From positions 10,969-74,968 of the forward strand of contig JBAXXL010000018.1 in the NCBI GenBank assembly GCA_037127915.1: a stretch of DNA of 64,000 bases, in the 5' to 3' direction. The position numbers were made by a program, and so were the translations under genes. The notes beneath the pieces were generated by a model. That model was not told the origin of the DNA and ran no database searches. It saw nothing but the letters and a program-made list of their open reading frames with translations. The DNA is from JBAXXL01 sp037127915 (GTDB lineage Bacteria; Bacteroidota; Ignavibacteria; Kapaibacteriales; UBA2268). Below are positions 1-8,778 of the stretch, piece by piece (the stretch's first letter is position 1; each line of letters opens with the position of its first letter).

Positions 1-2
1 AT

Positions 3-584
3 GTGAGAACTGTAACTTCCATAAGTTATACCGAAGGAAGCCATAAATCCTTCAGCGAATATCTTTCGCCGGAAATGGAAAAAGGAACCAAAATGCTGAA
101 ACTTGACGACAGATTGTGGATTTATTCGCCATCGACCGATAGAACTATTCAGCTTTCGGGTCACATGTTAAAGCAATCCGTAATGGGTTCCGATTTATCG
201 TATGAAGATATGATGGAGGACCGCAAGTTGATAGACCTGTACGATGCGAAAATCACAGGCGATGACACTTTGGGTGGTAGAAAAACTTGGATTATGGAGT
301 TAAACGCTAAAGTAAGCGACGTAAGTTATGAAAAACGCAAAATGTGGATTGATGTCGAAAGACTTATTCCATTAAAAGAAGAGCTTTATGCCAAAAGCGG
401 GCAACTGCTGAAGAAAACCATAATGAGCGACGTCGCCAAATTCGGCGGCCGCTGGTATCCGAAAAAAATAAACTATAAAGATATGCTAAAGGATGGCGAA
501 GGAACCGATTTTATAATCTCCGACATCAAATTCGACGCCGACATTCCGGATTACATTTTCAGCAAAGCATCGCTGAAAAAGTAA
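3..584 (+). CDS. LolA-like outer-membrane lipoprotein-sorting family protein (5' end outside window)
   Basis: The frame is open at the window edge, so the true start and any signal peptide lie upstream. The visible 193 residues alternate short beta strands typical of the LolA-like fold that binds lipid or lipoprotein acyl chains in the periplasm. Typical pieces are an MLKLDDRLWIYSP block near residue 31, a GSDLSYEDMM block near residue 62, and a late KMWID...IPLKEELY strand pair. These match my memory of the 'outer membrane lipoprotein-sorting protein' family common in Bacteroidota, often encoded beside RND or ABC exporters. The substrate cannot be told from sequence. The stop codon lies directly against a dispersed TTAATGGTCAATGGTTAAT-type repeat. 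Alternative: another LolA/LppX-fold carrier. Confidence 0.7.
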   Translation: MRTVTSISYTEGSHKSFSEYLSPEMEKGTKMLKLDDRLWIYSPSTDRTIQLSGHMLKQSVMGSDLSYEDMMEDRKLIDLYDAKITGDDTLGGRKTWIMELNAKVSDVSYEKRKMWIDVERLIPLKEELYAKSGQLLKKTIMSDVAKFGGRWYPKKINYKDMLKDGEGTDFIISDIKFDADIPDYIFSKASLKK

Positions 585-630
585 TGGTCAATGGTTAATT
601 GTAAATTGTTAATGAGAAGAGAAGAGTGTC

Positions 631-652
631 ATTCCGGCCTCCGAGCCGGAAT
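631..652. repeat. Palindrome of the CATTCC-stem-GGAAT family, copy 1
   Basis: ATTCCGGC pairs with GCCGGAAT around a short loop, and the element is flanked by GTGTC. A second copy with one loop change lies at 757-778. A reversed copy near 38967-39000 reads GGAGATTCC...GGAATGAC. It is related in design to the GGATTCCCG...CGGGAATGAC hairpins near 13.8 kb and 30.8 kb. Confidence 0.75.
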
Positions 653-756
653 CTCCCCAACAAGGGTATAGGGTTTTGGGATTAGGGTATGAAGAAATTG
701 AAAATTGAAAAGAAAGAAGAATAATTATCAATGATAAATGGGAAGAGAAGAGTGTC

Positions 757-778
757 ATTCCGGCCTTCGAGCCGGAAT
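757..778. repeat. Palindrome of the CATTCC-stem-GGAAT family, copy 2
   Basis: Same stem and flank (GTGTC) as the copy at 631-652, with the loop CCTTCGA instead of CCTCCGA. The stem is unchanged. Confidence 0.75.
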
Positions 779-972
779 CTCTCGAACAAGGGTATGGGGT
801 TTGGGGTATTGGGAAGCTTCATACAAGAGTAATCGAGCAAATCTGCATCCTCTGCGTTCCATTCTTTGCGCCTCTGAGTCTTAACGGTGAAATCTTCTTC
901 TTCCTCGTAACCCGTAATTTTTAATTCGTAATTAATTTTATTTTTTTATTTCAAATATATTTCTTAATTTTG

Positions 973-1000
973 ACTATATGGTTAAACGTTATAGTTAAAC
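973..1000 (+). promoter_or_regulatory. Possible TetR operator/promoter upstream of the efflux operon
   Basis: ACTATA at 973-978 is matched by TATAGT at 990-995. GTTAAAC is repeated at 981 and 994, just before a TTTG that could belong to a Bacteroidota-type -7 element. The position, 20-40 nt before the tetR start, suits autoregulation of the tetR-tolC-hlyD-ABC operon. Assignment is from position and symmetry only. Confidence 0.35.
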
Positions 1001-1015
1001 TTTGTAATTAAAATT

Positions 1016-1624
1016 ATGAAAACAGATTTACAGACTGAAGAAAAAATCCTTATCGCCGCCGAAGAAGAGTTCCTCGAGCAGGGCTTCACAGGTGCCCGTT
1101 TGCAGAAAATAGCTGACAGCGCGGGTTTGAATAAGGCGCTTTTGCATTATTATTTTCGAAGCAAGGACCGCTTGTTTGAGGTTGTTTTTGAAAAAATCGC
1201 CAGTCAGATAATCAGCCAGCTTTTGGAAAAAATTACCGCAGAAACAACTATTTTCGAAAAAATCCGCTTTTTCTTCGATTACCACATGTCGGCAATTGAA
1301 AACAATCAGCGCTTGCCGCTTTTTGTAATAAACGAAATTGCCCGCAATCCTGATAGGATATTTCAATTTATTAAGAAAGATGATGTTTCGGATTTAAGAA
1401 AAACTCTTGAGGGACAATTAAATAGTGAAATTGAACGCGGCATTATTAGGCAAATTGCTGTTGAAGAGTTGATTTTGAACTGTATATCGCTCAGTGTTTT
1501 TAATTTTATTGCAAAACCTATGTATAAGCAAGTCTTAGGCATATCAAACAAGGAATTTGCTCAATTTCTGATCCATAGAAAAACCTCATTAGCGGAATTT
1601 GTCATTAACTCAATAAAAATATAA
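1016..1624 (+). CDS. TetR/AcrR-family transcriptional regulator
   Basis: This 202-residue protein has the classic TetR N-terminus: a helix-turn-helix over residues 8-55 with EEEFLEQGFTGARLQKIAD, then GLNKALLHYYFRSKDRLFE, where the recognition helix ends in the conserved YYF-K motif. The C-terminal part is helical and variable, as expected for ligand binding. It is the first gene of an efflux operon and is followed without a gap by a TolC-like gene. This order (TetR, TolC, membrane-fusion protein, two ATPases, two permeases) resembles the CecR-YbhGFSR arrangement. It probably represses its own operon until a toxic compound binds. The effector is unknown. Confidence 0.9.
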   Translation: MKTDLQTEEKILIAAEEEFLEQGFTGARLQKIADSAGLNKALLHYYFRSKDRLFEVVFEKIASQIISQLLEKITAETTIFEKIRFFFDYHMSAIENNQRLPLFVINEIARNPDRIFQFIKKDDVSDLRKTLEGQLNSEIERGIIRQIAVEELILNCISLSVFNFIAKPMYKQVLGISNKEFAQFLIHRKTSLAEFVINSIKI

Positions 1625-1636
1625 ATGGAAATAAAT

Positions 1637-2917
1637 ATGAAAAATGTAATTTCAATTGTACTGCTCTTTATTCTGCCTTTTATGGTTGGAGCAAAGGAAT
1701 ATCAGCTTACAGAGCTTTTGCTTTTAGCTGAATCGCACCATCCATTAGCCGCACAGTTTGATGCGCAAAAGCAAATTACGGATGCTAAACAAAAAAATCT
1801 TATTACTAATTATTATCCGTCATTGTCGCTTAACGGTTCAGCGCTATATAATTCAAGTATAGTGGATTTTTCCAAAGTTACCGCAGGTTTACCGCCACAG
1901 ATTAATTTGCAATTTCCGCAAATGCCGCACGAACAATACAAAGCAACTGTAGGATTAAACCAATTGATTTGGGATGGTGGAAGCACTTCGAAAAGCATGG
2001 ATTTGGAAAAATTAGATAATCAAATTAGCGCCCAATGCGTGGTGAGCGATGTAGCCCAAATAAAAACCCAAATTGCGGAATTGTTCTATTCTGTAATTAC
2101 ATTAGGTAAGCAAAGAGAAATTATAGAACTTTATAACGAGACAATTTCGGAGAGAATCAAGACATTGCAAGTTGGCGTGGATGCAGGTGCAGCAATGCAG
2201 ATGAATGTCGATATTATGGATGCCGAGCAAATCAAAAACGGGCAGATGCTCGACGAAATTGATATTTCGTTAGGTGTTTTACATTCAGCTTTGAGCCGCT
2301 TAACAGGTATAGATATCACAAGTGACGATAAATTTATGTTGAAAGAAATCGTTTTGGGCGAAGTGAAGGAATTAAGCCGTCCCGAACTGAAGCTATTCGA
2401 TTTACAGAAGGAAAAACTGACAAAGTCGGGCGAAATGATTGGCACTACTTTAATGCCCAAAGCCGCTCTTTTTGCGGAAGCAGGTTATGGAAAACCGGCT
2501 GGGGCAAATTTCTTCAGCGAAGATTTTGAGTTTTATTATTCATTTGGAGCATCGCTGAAATGGAATTTCTTCGATTGGTTCAAAACACGGAGAAGCGTTG
2601 AGATTACGGAAATCAGCAAAGACCTTGTAAATTCTCAATCGGCAAATTTCACTCGGAACATTCAAATTGCTTTGGATAATACCAGCGGAGAAATCGAGAA
2701 ACTCTCTAAAAGTATAATAGCCGATGCCCGGATAATAGCCATACGCGAGGAAGTTACCAAAACAGCTGAAATACGATTGAACGCGGGAGTCATCACTTCG
2801 ACTGAATATCTAACTGAATTTAACGCTGAACGTCAAGCGCGCTTGAGTTTAGAAACTCATTTAGTGCAATTGGAACAGTCAAAAGCCAAATATTTGTTAA
2901 TAGCCGGAAAATTATAA
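1637..2917 (+). CDS. TolC-family outer-membrane efflux protein
   Basis: About 426 residues. A signal peptide (Lys near the start, hydrophobic core, ending near Ala19) is followed by the two-fold repeated helical/strand layout of outer membrane efflux proteins, including QLTELLLLAESHHP at the mature N-terminus and GVDAGAAMQMNVD in the first hairpin. It should form the outer-membrane channel for the exporter encoded downstream. I chose the ATG at 1637 because the signal peptide then begins with MKN. An in-frame ATG at 1625 abuts the tetR stop and would add four residues. The following gene starts 19 nt downstream. Confidence 0.9.
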   Translation: MKNVISIVLLFILPFMVGAKEYQLTELLLLAESHHPLAAQFDAQKQITDAKQKNLITNYYPSLSLNGSALYNSSIVDFSKVTAGLPPQINLQFPQMPHEQYKATVGLNQLIWDGGSTSKSMDLEKLDNQISAQCVVSDVAQIKTQIAELFYSVITLGKQREIIELYNETISERIKTLQVGVDAGAAMQMNVDIMDAEQIKNGQMLDEIDISLGVLHSALSRLTGIDITSDDKFMLKEIVLGEVKELSRPELKLFDLQKEKLTKSGEMIGTTLMPKAALFAEAGYGKPAGANFFSEDFEFYYSFGASLKWNFFDWFKTRRSVEITEISKDLVNSQSANFTRNIQIALDNTSGEIEKLSKSIIADARIIAIREEVTKTAEIRLNAGVITSTEYLTEFNAERQARLSLETHLVQLEQSKAKYLLIAGKL

Positions 2918-2936
2918 ACTAATTAAAATAGATTTT

Positions 2937-3818
2937 ATGAAAAAGTATATATTATTGATATTATTTGCCGTAGCATTGACCGCCTGCTCAACGGAAAAAG
3001 ACGGTGCCGATGCAAATGGCAATTTCGAAGCGCAAGAAATTATTATTTCCTCCGAAATCGCAGGAAAAATTATCGAAATGAACGCCGACGAAGGCACAAC
3101 CTTGAAAAGCGGCGATATGATTGCCGTTATTGATTCATCAGGCTTTGTACTGAGTATTTTGCAAGCGGATGCTCAAAAGCGCGCTATCCAAACTAAGCTA
3201 CCGAGTGTATTTGCTCAAATAAATGTTTTAGATGAGCAAAACCAAACACTTGTAATCGAAAAAAACCGCACACTACAGATGCTGAAAGGTAAAGCCGCCA
3301 CACAGCAAATGCTGGACAATATCGAAGGCAAAATCAAGGTGAACGATGCGCAAATCAAGCAGGTAAAAACTCAAAACGCATCTGTAATAAGTGAAGTTGG
3401 CGTATTGAACACTCAAATTGACCAATTGCGCGATAAGATTAACCGTTGTAAAATAGTATGCCCTATAAATGCTGTTGTGCTGAACAAATACAGCGAAAAA
3501 TACGAAATCGCCGCGCCGGGGAAACCAATTGTCAAAATAGCTGATATTTCGACAATGACATTGCGGGTATATATAACCGCTGATTGGCTGGAAAAAATCA
3601 AATTAGGCGATAAATGCAAGGTTCGTATTGATAAAGGTTCCAAGGATTTTTACGACTACGAAGGTAGAATCGCCAAAATAGCACAAAGTGCTGAATTTAC
3701 TCCAAAAACAATTGAAACAAAAGAAGAACGCGTAAATTACGTATATGCCGTGGAAATCGCGGTCAAAAACGACGGGAAAATTAAAATCGGTATGCCTGGT
3801 GAAGTAATCTTCAAATAA
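2937..3818 (+). CDS. HlyD/MFP-family periplasmic adaptor lipoprotein
   Basis: This 293-residue protein has a lipoprotein signal with LTAC (acylated Cys near residue 17). A biotinyl-lipoyl-like half follows (SSEIAGKIIEMNADEGTTLKSGD), then a coiled-coil stretch (about 75-160), a second lipoyl half (KIVCPINAVVLNKYSEKYEIAAPGKP) and a beta-barrel C-terminus. This is the usual order for membrane-fusion proteins that couple an inner-membrane ABC exporter to TolC. It sits between the tolC-like gene and the ATPase genes, whose start codon lies 1 nt after its stop. Equivalent to YbhG in layout. Confidence 0.9.
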   Translation: MKKYILLILFAVALTACSTEKDGADANGNFEAQEIIISSEIAGKIIEMNADEGTTLKSGDMIAVIDSSGFVLSILQADAQKRAIQTKLPSVFAQINVLDEQNQTLVIEKNRTLQMLKGKAATQQMLDNIEGKIKVNDAQIKQVKTQNASVISEVGVLNTQIDQLRDKINRCKIVCPINAVVLNKYSEKYEIAAPGKPIVKIADISTMTLRVYITADWLEKIKLGDKCKVRIDKGSKDFYDYEGRIAKIAQSAEFTPKTIETKEERVNYVYAVEIAVKNDGKIKIGMPGEVIFK

Positions 3819-3819
3819 T

Positions 3820-4746
3820 ATGAATAACGAAATATATATACATATAGACAAAATATCGAAATCCTACGGCAACGTGCAGGCATTAGACCAAATTAGTCTG
3901 GATATCAAAAAAAATGAACTATTCGGATTCATAGGTCCCGACGGTGCCGGCAAGACCAGTTTGTTCCGCATATTGACCACTTTAATTCTTCCTAATTCAG
4001 GTAACGCAACTATAGATGGATACGATACGGTTAAGGATTACAAAATGCTTAGGAAAAACATCGGCTATATGCCGGGGAAATTTTCTTTATACCAAGACCT
4101 GACCGTCGAGGAAAACTTAAATTTTTTCGCCTCGGTTTTTGGTGCGAAACTTAAAGATAATTATTATCTGATAGAGTCCATTTATAAGCATCTGGAACCA
4201 TTCAAAAAACGAAGAGCGGCAAAACTTTCCGGTGGAATGAAGCAAAAGCTCGCGCTGTGCTGTGCGCTGATTCATAAACCGGATTTACTTGTATTAGATG
4301 AACCGACAACCGGTGTAGATGCTGTATCACGTTATGAATTTTGGATAATGCTGAAGAACCTTCGTGAAAATGGGATTACGATTTTGGTTTCCACGCCTTA
4401 TATGGACGAAGCAAGTTTATGCGATAGAGTTGCGCTGATGCAAAACGGCAAAATTATGATTGTGGACACTCCGCAAGCTATTGTGGCTAATTACCCGTAT
4501 AAACTTTTCGCCGCAAAATCAATCCATAAATCCGATTTAATATCGCTATTGGAAATTGACCCACGCATTCGCTCTGCTTTCGCATTCGGCGAAACAATAC
4601 ATATTACATTGGCAAATGAGAAATTACCGATTACACAATTGGAAAGTGATTTGAAATTGAAAATTACGGATTTAACAATTCAAGCTACCGAAGCGAATAT
4701 AGAAGATTGTTTCTTAATGATGGGGACCAATTATGAAAAGTCATAA
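3820..4746 (+). CDS. ABC transporter ATPase, YbhF N-half-like
   Basis: This 308-residue ATPase has Walker A (GPDGAGKTS, near residue 44), a Q-loop in YMPGKFSLYQDLTV, the ABC signature LSGGMKQKLAL, and Walker B with catalytic Glu (LLVLDEPTTGVDA). The H-loop is replaced by STPYMDEA: the usual switch His is Pro, which is common in the N-terminal half of YbhF-type double ATPases. It overlaps the next ATPase gene by 14 nt. Together the two look like a YbhF protein split in two genes. They should power the two ABC-2 permeases downstream. Confidence 0.92.
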   Translation: MNNEIYIHIDKISKSYGNVQALDQISLDIKKNELFGFIGPDGAGKTSLFRILTTLILPNSGNATIDGYDTVKDYKMLRKNIGYMPGKFSLYQDLTVEENLNFFASVFGAKLKDNYYLIESIYKHLEPFKKRRAAKLSGGMKQKLALCCALIHKPDLLVLDEPTTGVDAVSRYEFWIMLKNLRENGITILVSTPYMDEASLCDRVALMQNGKIMIVDTPQAIVANYPYKLFAAKSIHKSDLISLLEIDPRIRSAFAFGETIHITLANEKLPITQLESDLKLKITDLTIQATEANIEDCFLMMGTNYEKS

Positions 4747-5473
4747 TAAAGTAATCGAAGTTGAAAACCTCGTCAAACGCTTCGGCGATTTCACCGCTAA
4801 CGACAATCTGACATTCGACGTATATGAAGGCGAGGTGTTCGGGTTCCTTGGTGCTAATGGCGCGGGCAAAACAACCGCTATGCGGATTCTTTGCGGATTA
4901 TCGCGTCCTACATCGGGTAAAATTTTAGTTGCCGGCTGGGATGCCGCAACGCATCCTGAAGACATCAAGAAAAACATCGGCTATATGAGCCAGAAGTTTT
5001 CGCTTTACGAAGATATGACCGTAAAGGAAAATATTCGATTTTACGGTGGAATATATGGATTGTCGCGAAACGAAGTGAAAACCAAAATCACAGAAATGAT
5101 AGAAAAAGTAGGTATCGGCGGATTGGAAAATAAATTAATACGCGAATTACCGATTGGCTGGAAGCAAAAATTAGCTTTTGCTGTGGCAATTTTCCACGAT
5201 CCTAAAATCGTATTTTTAGACGAACCGACAGGCGGAGTGGACCCATTTACACGCCGGCAATTTTGGAGTATGATTTACGATGCCGCCAAATCGGGAATTA
5301 CTGTTTTCGTAACAACGCACTATATGGACGAAGCGGAATACTGTGACAGAGTTTCGATTATGGACGAAGGGAAAATTGTGGCATTGGACACACCCGAAAA
5401 CTTGAAGAAAATGTATGGAGTATCCACTATGAACGACGTTTTCATTAAAATTGTTAGACCGGAGCTGATATGA
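4733..5473 (+). CDS. ABC transporter ATPase, YbhF C-half-like
   Basis: This 246-residue ATPase has Walker A (GANGAGKTT), a Q-loop (YMSQKFSLYEDMTV), the family-specific signature LPIGWKQKLAF in place of LSGGQ, Walker B (IVFLDEPTGGVDP) and a proper H-loop (VTTHYMDEAEYCD). It therefore probably supplies the catalytically competent site that its partner (STPYMDEA) lacks. The stop overlaps the first permease start by 4 nt, indicating translational coupling. Confidence 0.92.
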   Translation: MKSHNKVIEVENLVKRFGDFTANDNLTFDVYEGEVFGFLGANGAGKTTAMRILCGLSRPTSGKILVAGWDAATHPEDIKKNIGYMSQKFSLYEDMTVKENIRFYGGIYGLSRNEVKTKITEMIEKVGIGGLENKLIRELPIGWKQKLAFAVAIFHDPKIVFLDEPTGGVDPFTRRQFWSMIYDAAKSGITVFVTTHYMDEAEYCDRVSIMDEGKIVALDTPENLKKMYGVSTMNDVFIKIVRPELI

Positions 5474-6576
5474 ACCGTATGACAGGATTTATATATAAGG
5501 AAATTCTTCATATTATCCGCGATTATAGAACGATGATGATTATATTCGCCCTTCCTACAATTCAAATATTATTATTTGGTTTTGTGGTCTCTATGGATAT
5601 AAAAAATGTAAAAGTCGGTGTTATGGACAATTCCAAAGATGACGTAACTCGCGCTATTACAGAAAAAATCGCGGCAACTCAAAAGTTCAAGATCACGGAA
5701 ATGGTCTATACAAGTGAACAAATTGACCAAGCTTTCAAAAAAGGAACAATCAATTGCGCTGTTATATTTGAAGATGATTTCGGAAGGAAACTGAAAAAAG
5801 AGCATAAAGCACAAATTGCTTTAATTTTAGATGGAAGTGAACCCAATACCGCTAACCTGACCGCTAATTATACTTCATCAATAATTCGGAAATATCAAGA
5901 ACAGAATATGCCGATTGATCTGAAGATAACCCAAGTCAAACCTTCGATAGTAATGCACTACAATCCGGAACTAAAGAGCTCTTACATGTTTGTTCCGGGG
6001 GTTATTTCTTTGATTCTTTTGCTTATATGCGTTTTAATGACCAGCGTTACGATAACTCGGGAAAAAGAATTCGGCTCAATGGAGGTGCTATTGGTTTCAC
6101 CTTTGAGGCCAATTCAAATAATTATCGGGAAAGTCGCGCCATACCTTATTCTTTCCTTTGTTGATGTTATTGTGATTTTGCTAATGAGCTATTTTGTGTT
6201 TGATTTGCCGATGAAAGGATCGTTGGTTTTACTTCTTGGCGAAAGTATATTATTTATAACATTAGCTCTATCGCTCGGTATTTTTATCTCCACAGTAGCC
6301 AAGAATATGCAGCAGGCTATGTTTATTTCGCTAATTGGCTTGCTTATGCCGTCGATGATTTTATCGGGTTTTATGATTCCAATAGCTAATATGCCTACTA
6401 TATACCATTACATTAGCTTGATAATGCCCCCGCGTTGGTTTATTGTTATAATAAAGAACATTATGATAAAAGGTTCGGGGTTTTGGGCTGTTCAAACGGA
6501 AACTTATGTTTTGTTGGGAATGACCATATTTTTTATTGCCATTAGTGCAAAAAGATTTAAAACAAGATTGGATTAG
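5470..6576 (+). CDS. ABC-2 type permease, YbhS/YbhR-like (first)
   Basis: This 368-residue protein begins with a short cytoplasmic segment and one membrane helix (about 22-42). A large extracytoplasmic domain (about 45-170) and five C-terminal membrane helices follow (about 177-365). TREKEFGSMEVLLVSPLRP after the second helix is the coupling motif typical of ABC-2 permeases of the YbhS/YhiI class. It pairs with the second permease encoded 8 nt downstream to form the membrane pore for drug or hydrophobic-compound export. Confidence 0.92.
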   Translation: MNRMTGFIYKEILHIIRDYRTMMIIFALPTIQILLFGFVVSMDIKNVKVGVMDNSKDDVTRAITEKIAATQKFKITEMVYTSEQIDQAFKKGTINCAVIFEDDFGRKLKKEHKAQIALILDGSEPNTANLTANYTSSIIRKYQEQNMPIDLKITQVKPSIVMHYNPELKSSYMFVPGVISLILLLICVLMTSVTITREKEFGSMEVLLVSPLRPIQIIIGKVAPYLILSFVDVIVILLMSYFVFDLPMKGSLVLLLGESILFITLALSLGIFISTVAKNMQQAMFISLIGLLMPSMILSGFMIPIANMPTIYHYISLIMPPRWFIVIIKNIMIKGSGFWAVQTETYVLLGMTIFFIAISAKRFKTRLD

Positions 6577-6584
6577 GTGGCAAA

Positions 6585-7703
6585 ATGAGACAACTTTTAT
6601 ATTTATTACAAAAAGAATTCATACAGATATTCAGAGATAAATTTCTTGGCAAAGTAATTTTTATTATCCCTATTGTACAAATTTTAATCTTAGCGCCTGC
6701 TATAACATTTGAAGTTAAAAATCTGAAGATGGCGATTGTGGATAATGACAATTCTGTTTCTTCGCGCGAGTTAATTAATAAATTCGGCAGTTCACCTTTT
6801 TATACTATCGTTGCTCAAACCTATTCCCCTGATGTAGCTTATGATTTATTGGGAAAAGATAAAGTCGATGTAATTGTCAATATATCCAACGGATTTAGTG
6901 ATGATCTTACTAAATTCAACTCCGCCGATGTGCAGGTAATCGTAAACGCGGTCAATGGCTCCGCTGCGCAGTTAGCTGCAGGTTATACTTCGGGTGTGAT
7001 ATTGGATTACAATAAGCAAATTTTAACGAAAACTTATAATCAGGATTTGGCAAGATTGGAAACAATCAATATTAATCACCGGTTTTGGTATAATCCGCTC
7101 CTGAATTATTACGATTATATGGTACCGGGAATTTTAGTAATTTTAGTAACAGCTATAGGATTATTGCTTTCGGGATTGAATCTCGTGAAAGAAAAAGAAA
7201 TCGGGACAATTGAGCAAATAAATGTTTCTCCAATAAAGAAATACCAGTTTATTACAGCTAAATTAATTCCTTTTTTGTTGATTGGCATTGTTGATTTAGC
7301 AATAGGTTTAGTTGTTTCGAAATTAGTTTTTGGCATTCAATTTAATGGTTCTATGTTGTTGCTATTGATGTTTACTACAATTTATTTAATTGCGGTATTG
7401 GGTCTTGGATTATTTATCTCTTCGTTTGCTTCCACTCAACAGCAATATTTATTCAGTGTTTTCGCAATAATTATGATTTATGTCCTGATGAGCGGTATTT
7501 TCACTCCATTCAACAGTATGCCGGAATGGGCGAAAATCATATCTTATGTTGTTAATCCATCGTGTTATTTCGTGAAGGTTAATAGGGCTATTATGCTGAA
7601 AGGATCAGGTTTTAACGATTTAATTCCGGAATTTTCAGCGTTGAGCTTCCTTGCAGTGTTTTACTTTTCTATAGCGATTGCAAGATTCAGGAAAACAACA
7701 TAA
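6585..7703 (+). CDS. ABC-2 type permease, YbhS/YbhR-like (second)
   Basis: This 372-residue paralogue of the preceding permease has the same topology: a first membrane helix near 25-45, a large periplasmic domain, then five helices. The coupling motif VKEKEIGTIEQINVSPIKK is clear. It is the last gene of the efflux operon, and the following gap is filled with repeats. The substrate cannot be deduced. The family typically exports dyes, antibiotics or other hydrophobic toxins together with TolC. Confidence 0.92.
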   Translation: MRQLLYLLQKEFIQIFRDKFLGKVIFIIPIVQILILAPAITFEVKNLKMAIVDNDNSVSSRELINKFGSSPFYTIVAQTYSPDVAYDLLGKDKVDVIVNISNGFSDDLTKFNSADVQVIVNAVNGSAAQLAAGYTSGVILDYNKQILTKTYNQDLARLETININHRFWYNPLLNYYDYMVPGILVILVTAIGLLLSGLNLVKEKEIGTIEQINVSPIKKYQFITAKLIPFLLIGIVDLAIGLVVSKLVFGIQFNGSMLLLLMFTTIYLIAVLGLGLFISSFASTQQQYLFSVFAIIMIYVLMSGIFTPFNSMPEWAKIISYVVNPSCYFVKVNRAIMLKGSGFNDLIPEFSALSFLAVFYFSIAIARFRKTT

Positions 7704-8062
7704 TAATGTTTAATTGTTAATTATCAATGGTTAATGGGAAGAAGAAGAAACAATTATTAATGATGAATGATGAATGATAAATGGGAAGAAATCAGGAAAG
7801 GAAGAATAGCACACTGACGACGCAGAATTAATGGTCAATGGTTAATTGTCAATGGTTAATGGGAAGAATGAAGAAACAACAACGCCGTGACGGAAGAATG
7901 GCACACTGATGACTCAGAATTAATAATAAATGGTTAATGAGAAGAAGGAAATAACAGCAATGGTGTTAAGGTGTGAATTTTAAACGCGAGGTAGCCTATT
8001 GGAAAACCAAAAAAAAATCTTATTTTTGAGATGAATTTTTCATACCAAATGTACAAGAATAT
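7704..8062. repeat. Intergenic gap of dispersed AT-rich repeats
   Basis: No gene is visible. Three or four copies of the TTAATGGTCAATGGTTAATGG-like tract alternate with GCACACTGATGACGCAGAATT-like blocks (about 7807-7830 and 7900-7925). The same two blocks occur in tandem at 10052-10110. The 60 bases before the next gene are unique and AT-rich and probably hold its promoter. Confidence 0.7.
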
Positions 8063-8611
8063 ATGAAAACAGCATTAATAATAATTGACATTCAAAACGA
8101 TTATTTCGAAAACGGGACTATGACACTTTTCGGCTCGTTTGAAGCTAGCGAAAATGCCGCCTTAATAATCGACCAATTCAGATTGAAGAATTTGCCTATT
8201 GTTTTTATTCAGCATATAGCCGCAAGTCCGACGGCTACGTTTTTTTTACCTGGAACACAAGGTGCGGAAATTCACCAAAGTGTAAAACCATACGAGTACG
8301 ATAAAGTTATCGTAAAGCACTACCCGAATAGCTTCCGCGAAACCGAATTGTACAACTATCTGAGATTGCTCGAAATTACTGATTTGGTAATTTGCGGGAT
8401 GATGACACACATGTGCGTGGATGCCACTACGCGTGCGGCAAAAGATTTCGGTTATAACTGTACACTTATCGGCGATGCTTGCGCAACTAAAGATCTTGAG
8501 CTAAATGGACAATCCGTAAAAGCTGATGATGTCCAAACAAGCTTTTTAGCCGCATTGAACGGTTTTTATTCAAATGTTATAACGACAAATGAATTGAAAA
8601 TTGGAAATTGA
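8063..8611 (+). CDS. Isochorismatase-family cysteine hydrolase
   Basis: A 182-residue protein of usual length for this family. The catalytic triad is visible: Asp9 in ALIIIDIQNDYF, a Lys near 85 in VIVKHYPNSF, and nucleophile Cys118 in GMMTHMCVDATTRAA with the preceding cis-peptide region. Such enzymes hydrolyse C-N bonds (nicotinamidase-like or ureido-type) or the vinyl ether of isochorismate. The nucleophilic Cys favours an amidohydrolase. It is cytoplasmic with no signal peptide. Neighbours are unrelated, so no pathway can be assigned. Confidence 0.9.
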   Translation: MKTALIIIDIQNDYFENGTMTLFGSFEASENAALIIDQFRLKNLPIVFIQHIAASPTATFFLPGTQGAEIHQSVKPYEYDKVIVKHYPNSFRETELYNYLRLLEITDLVICGMMTHMCVDATTRAAKDFGYNCTLIGDACATKDLELNGQSVKADDVQTSFLAALNGFYSNVITTNELKIGN

Positions 8612-8683
8612 AAGTTGAAAATGTGAAGTGAAGAAAGAAAAAACCACCTAACCCACTTGAAACATGGGGGAAAGCCAAGACGT

Positions 8684-8711
8684 ATTTCCTGTGGAAGCAG
8701 GAATCCATCTT
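8684..8711. repeat. ATTTCC-stem-GGAAT hairpin beside the GAAGATGGATTCC repeat
   Basis: On the minus strand this reads TTCGAAGATGGATTCC, then TGCTTCCACA, then GGAAAT. It is the same flank and stem foot as the GAAGATGGATTCCCG repeats near 13.8 kb but with a different loop, so it is a divergent member of that family. It lies in the 167-bp gap before the HEEGH protein gene. Confidence 0.55.
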
Positions 8712-8778
8712 CGAACAATTTAAAAATGGAACAATGGAAAAAGTGCCATAGGCACAAAATATCATATGGAATTACTTT

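Larger units (their letters stand above)
585..1015. repeat. Intergenic gap made of dispersed repeats; efflux-operon promoter at its end
   Basis: No gene is visible. The gap holds a TTAATGGTCAATGGTTAAT-type tract (about 585-620), two copies of a CATTCCGGC hairpin (631-652 and 757-778), a degenerate copy of the 'CGCAAAGACGC'-type repeat (about 846-895), and a GTAATTTTTAATTCGTAATT tract (about 905-938). Related sequences recur in most other gaps of the window. The last 50 bases are AT-rich and probably carry the promoter of the tetR gene. Confidence 0.75.

Noticed and set aside
4741..4977. Antisense ORFs inside the ABC, aminopeptidase and pepT genes (this one as example)
   Set aside because: Shadows of well-supported genes on the opposite strand with no independent evidence.
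5140..5175. Apparent loss of the LSGGQ signature in the second efflux ATPase
   Set aside because: LPxGWKQ is the normal signature in the C-terminal half of YbhF-type ATPases, so it is not a sign of inactivation.
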